DNA of 6,989 nt from Caryophanales bacterium UBA3668 (GTDB lineage: Bacteria > Bacillota_I > Bacilli_A > RFN20 > CAG-826). The stretch covers positions 1 through 6,989 of the forward strand of contig DFJP01000096.1 of the NCBI GenBank assembly GCA_002373085.1. The letters are read 5' to 3'. Both the position numbers and the translations under genes were made by a program. This document shows positions 6,761-6,989 of this stretch, one piece after another; position 1 is the first letter of the stretch; every line of letters starts with the position of its first letter. Under the pieces are notes generated by a model. It worked only from the letters and a program-made list of their open reading frames with translations. It searched no databases and was not told the DNA's origin.

Positions 6761-6989
6761 TATTGGTCTTCTCCTTTCAAGCTTGGGTTAATCGCATCAC
6801 GTAAACCATTGCCGAATAAGTTAAATGAAATCATCACTAAGGCAATGACCGCGGCTGGGAATAATAATAAGTATGGATAGGTAAGTAACTCAACTTGGTT
6901 ATTGGAAAGAATAACACCAAGAGAGCTCATTCCTTTGAAGCCAAGTCCTAAATAAGAAATAGTAGCTTCAGAGAAGATAACACTTGGAA
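6760..6989 (-). CDS. oppC: Oligopeptide ABC transporter permease OppC, C-terminal part
   Basis: The last 75 codons of a binding-protein-dependent permease that forms the membrane channel together with OppB; the 5' end lies outside the window. The visible protein opens with SVIFSEATISYLGLGFKGM, the typical region after the EAA loop of DppC/OppC proteins. It continues through a final transmembrane helix (YPYLLLFPAAVIALVMISFN) and ends in LFGNGLRDAINPSLKGEDQ, which matches the conserved NLFGDGLRDALDP-type C-terminus. The TAA stop shares its last A with the ATG of oppD, so translation is coupled. The order oppC-oppD-oppF matches the usual opp layout; oppB would be expected further upstream. Confidence 0.95.
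   Translation of the reverse strand, partial: PSVIFSEATISYLGLGFKGMSSLGVILSNNQVELLTYPYLLLFPAAVIALVMISFNLFGNGLRDAINPSLKGEDQ
6771..6777 (-). promoter_or_regulatory. Ribosome binding site of oppD
   Basis: AAAGGAG on the minus strand, 10 nt before the oppD ATG and within the last codons of oppC. It supports the chosen start. Confidence 0.85.

Overview
The window comes from a low-GC Gram-positive-type genome. All genes lie on the minus strand, Shine-Dalgarno sequences are strong and purine-rich (AAAGGAG, AAAGGAGG), -10 boxes are TATAAT-like, all four visible stop codons are TAA, and tryptophan is encoded by TGG with no in-frame TGA. The proteins fit Bacillota or a wall-poor relative (Mollicutes-like or RF39/Acholeplasma-like lineages) that uses the standard bacterial code. 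This placement is an inference from protein style; no marker gene is present.

Read 5'->3' on the minus strand, the right part (6989 to 3460) is the distal end of an oligopeptide importer operon: the C-terminus of permease OppC, then ATPases OppD (597 aa) and OppF (504 aa). The genes overlap by 1 and 8 nt and the operon ends in a clear intrinsic terminator at about 3424-3456. Both ATPases keep every nucleotide-binding motif but are much longer than usual, because each carries a long charged, coiled-coil-like insertion at a different place in the ABC fold.

Next comes a single-gene unit (3376 to 965): an 803-aa secreted, membrane-anchored subtilisin-family (S8) serine protease with a complete Asp/His/Ser triad, two Ig-like domains, a beta-sandwich module, a small two-Cys helical module and a C-terminal transmembrane anchor. 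It has its own promoter region, which contains a perfect 6-3-6 palindrome, and its own terminator.

The left end (842 to 1) is the 5' part of another single-gene unit that runs out of the window. It is a lipoprotein with a signal peptide and lipobox, a beta-rich module, a Big_2-like Ig domain, and then the opening strand of what looks like a clostripain-like (C11) cysteine peptidase domain.

A plausible shared role is peptide scavenging: two surface-tethered proteases cut proteins outside the cell and the Opp system imports the resulting peptides. No OppA substrate-binding protein is visible here. The most unusual features are the two differently placed coiled-coil insertions in OppD and OppF, and the matching accessory architecture of the two neighbouring proteases.
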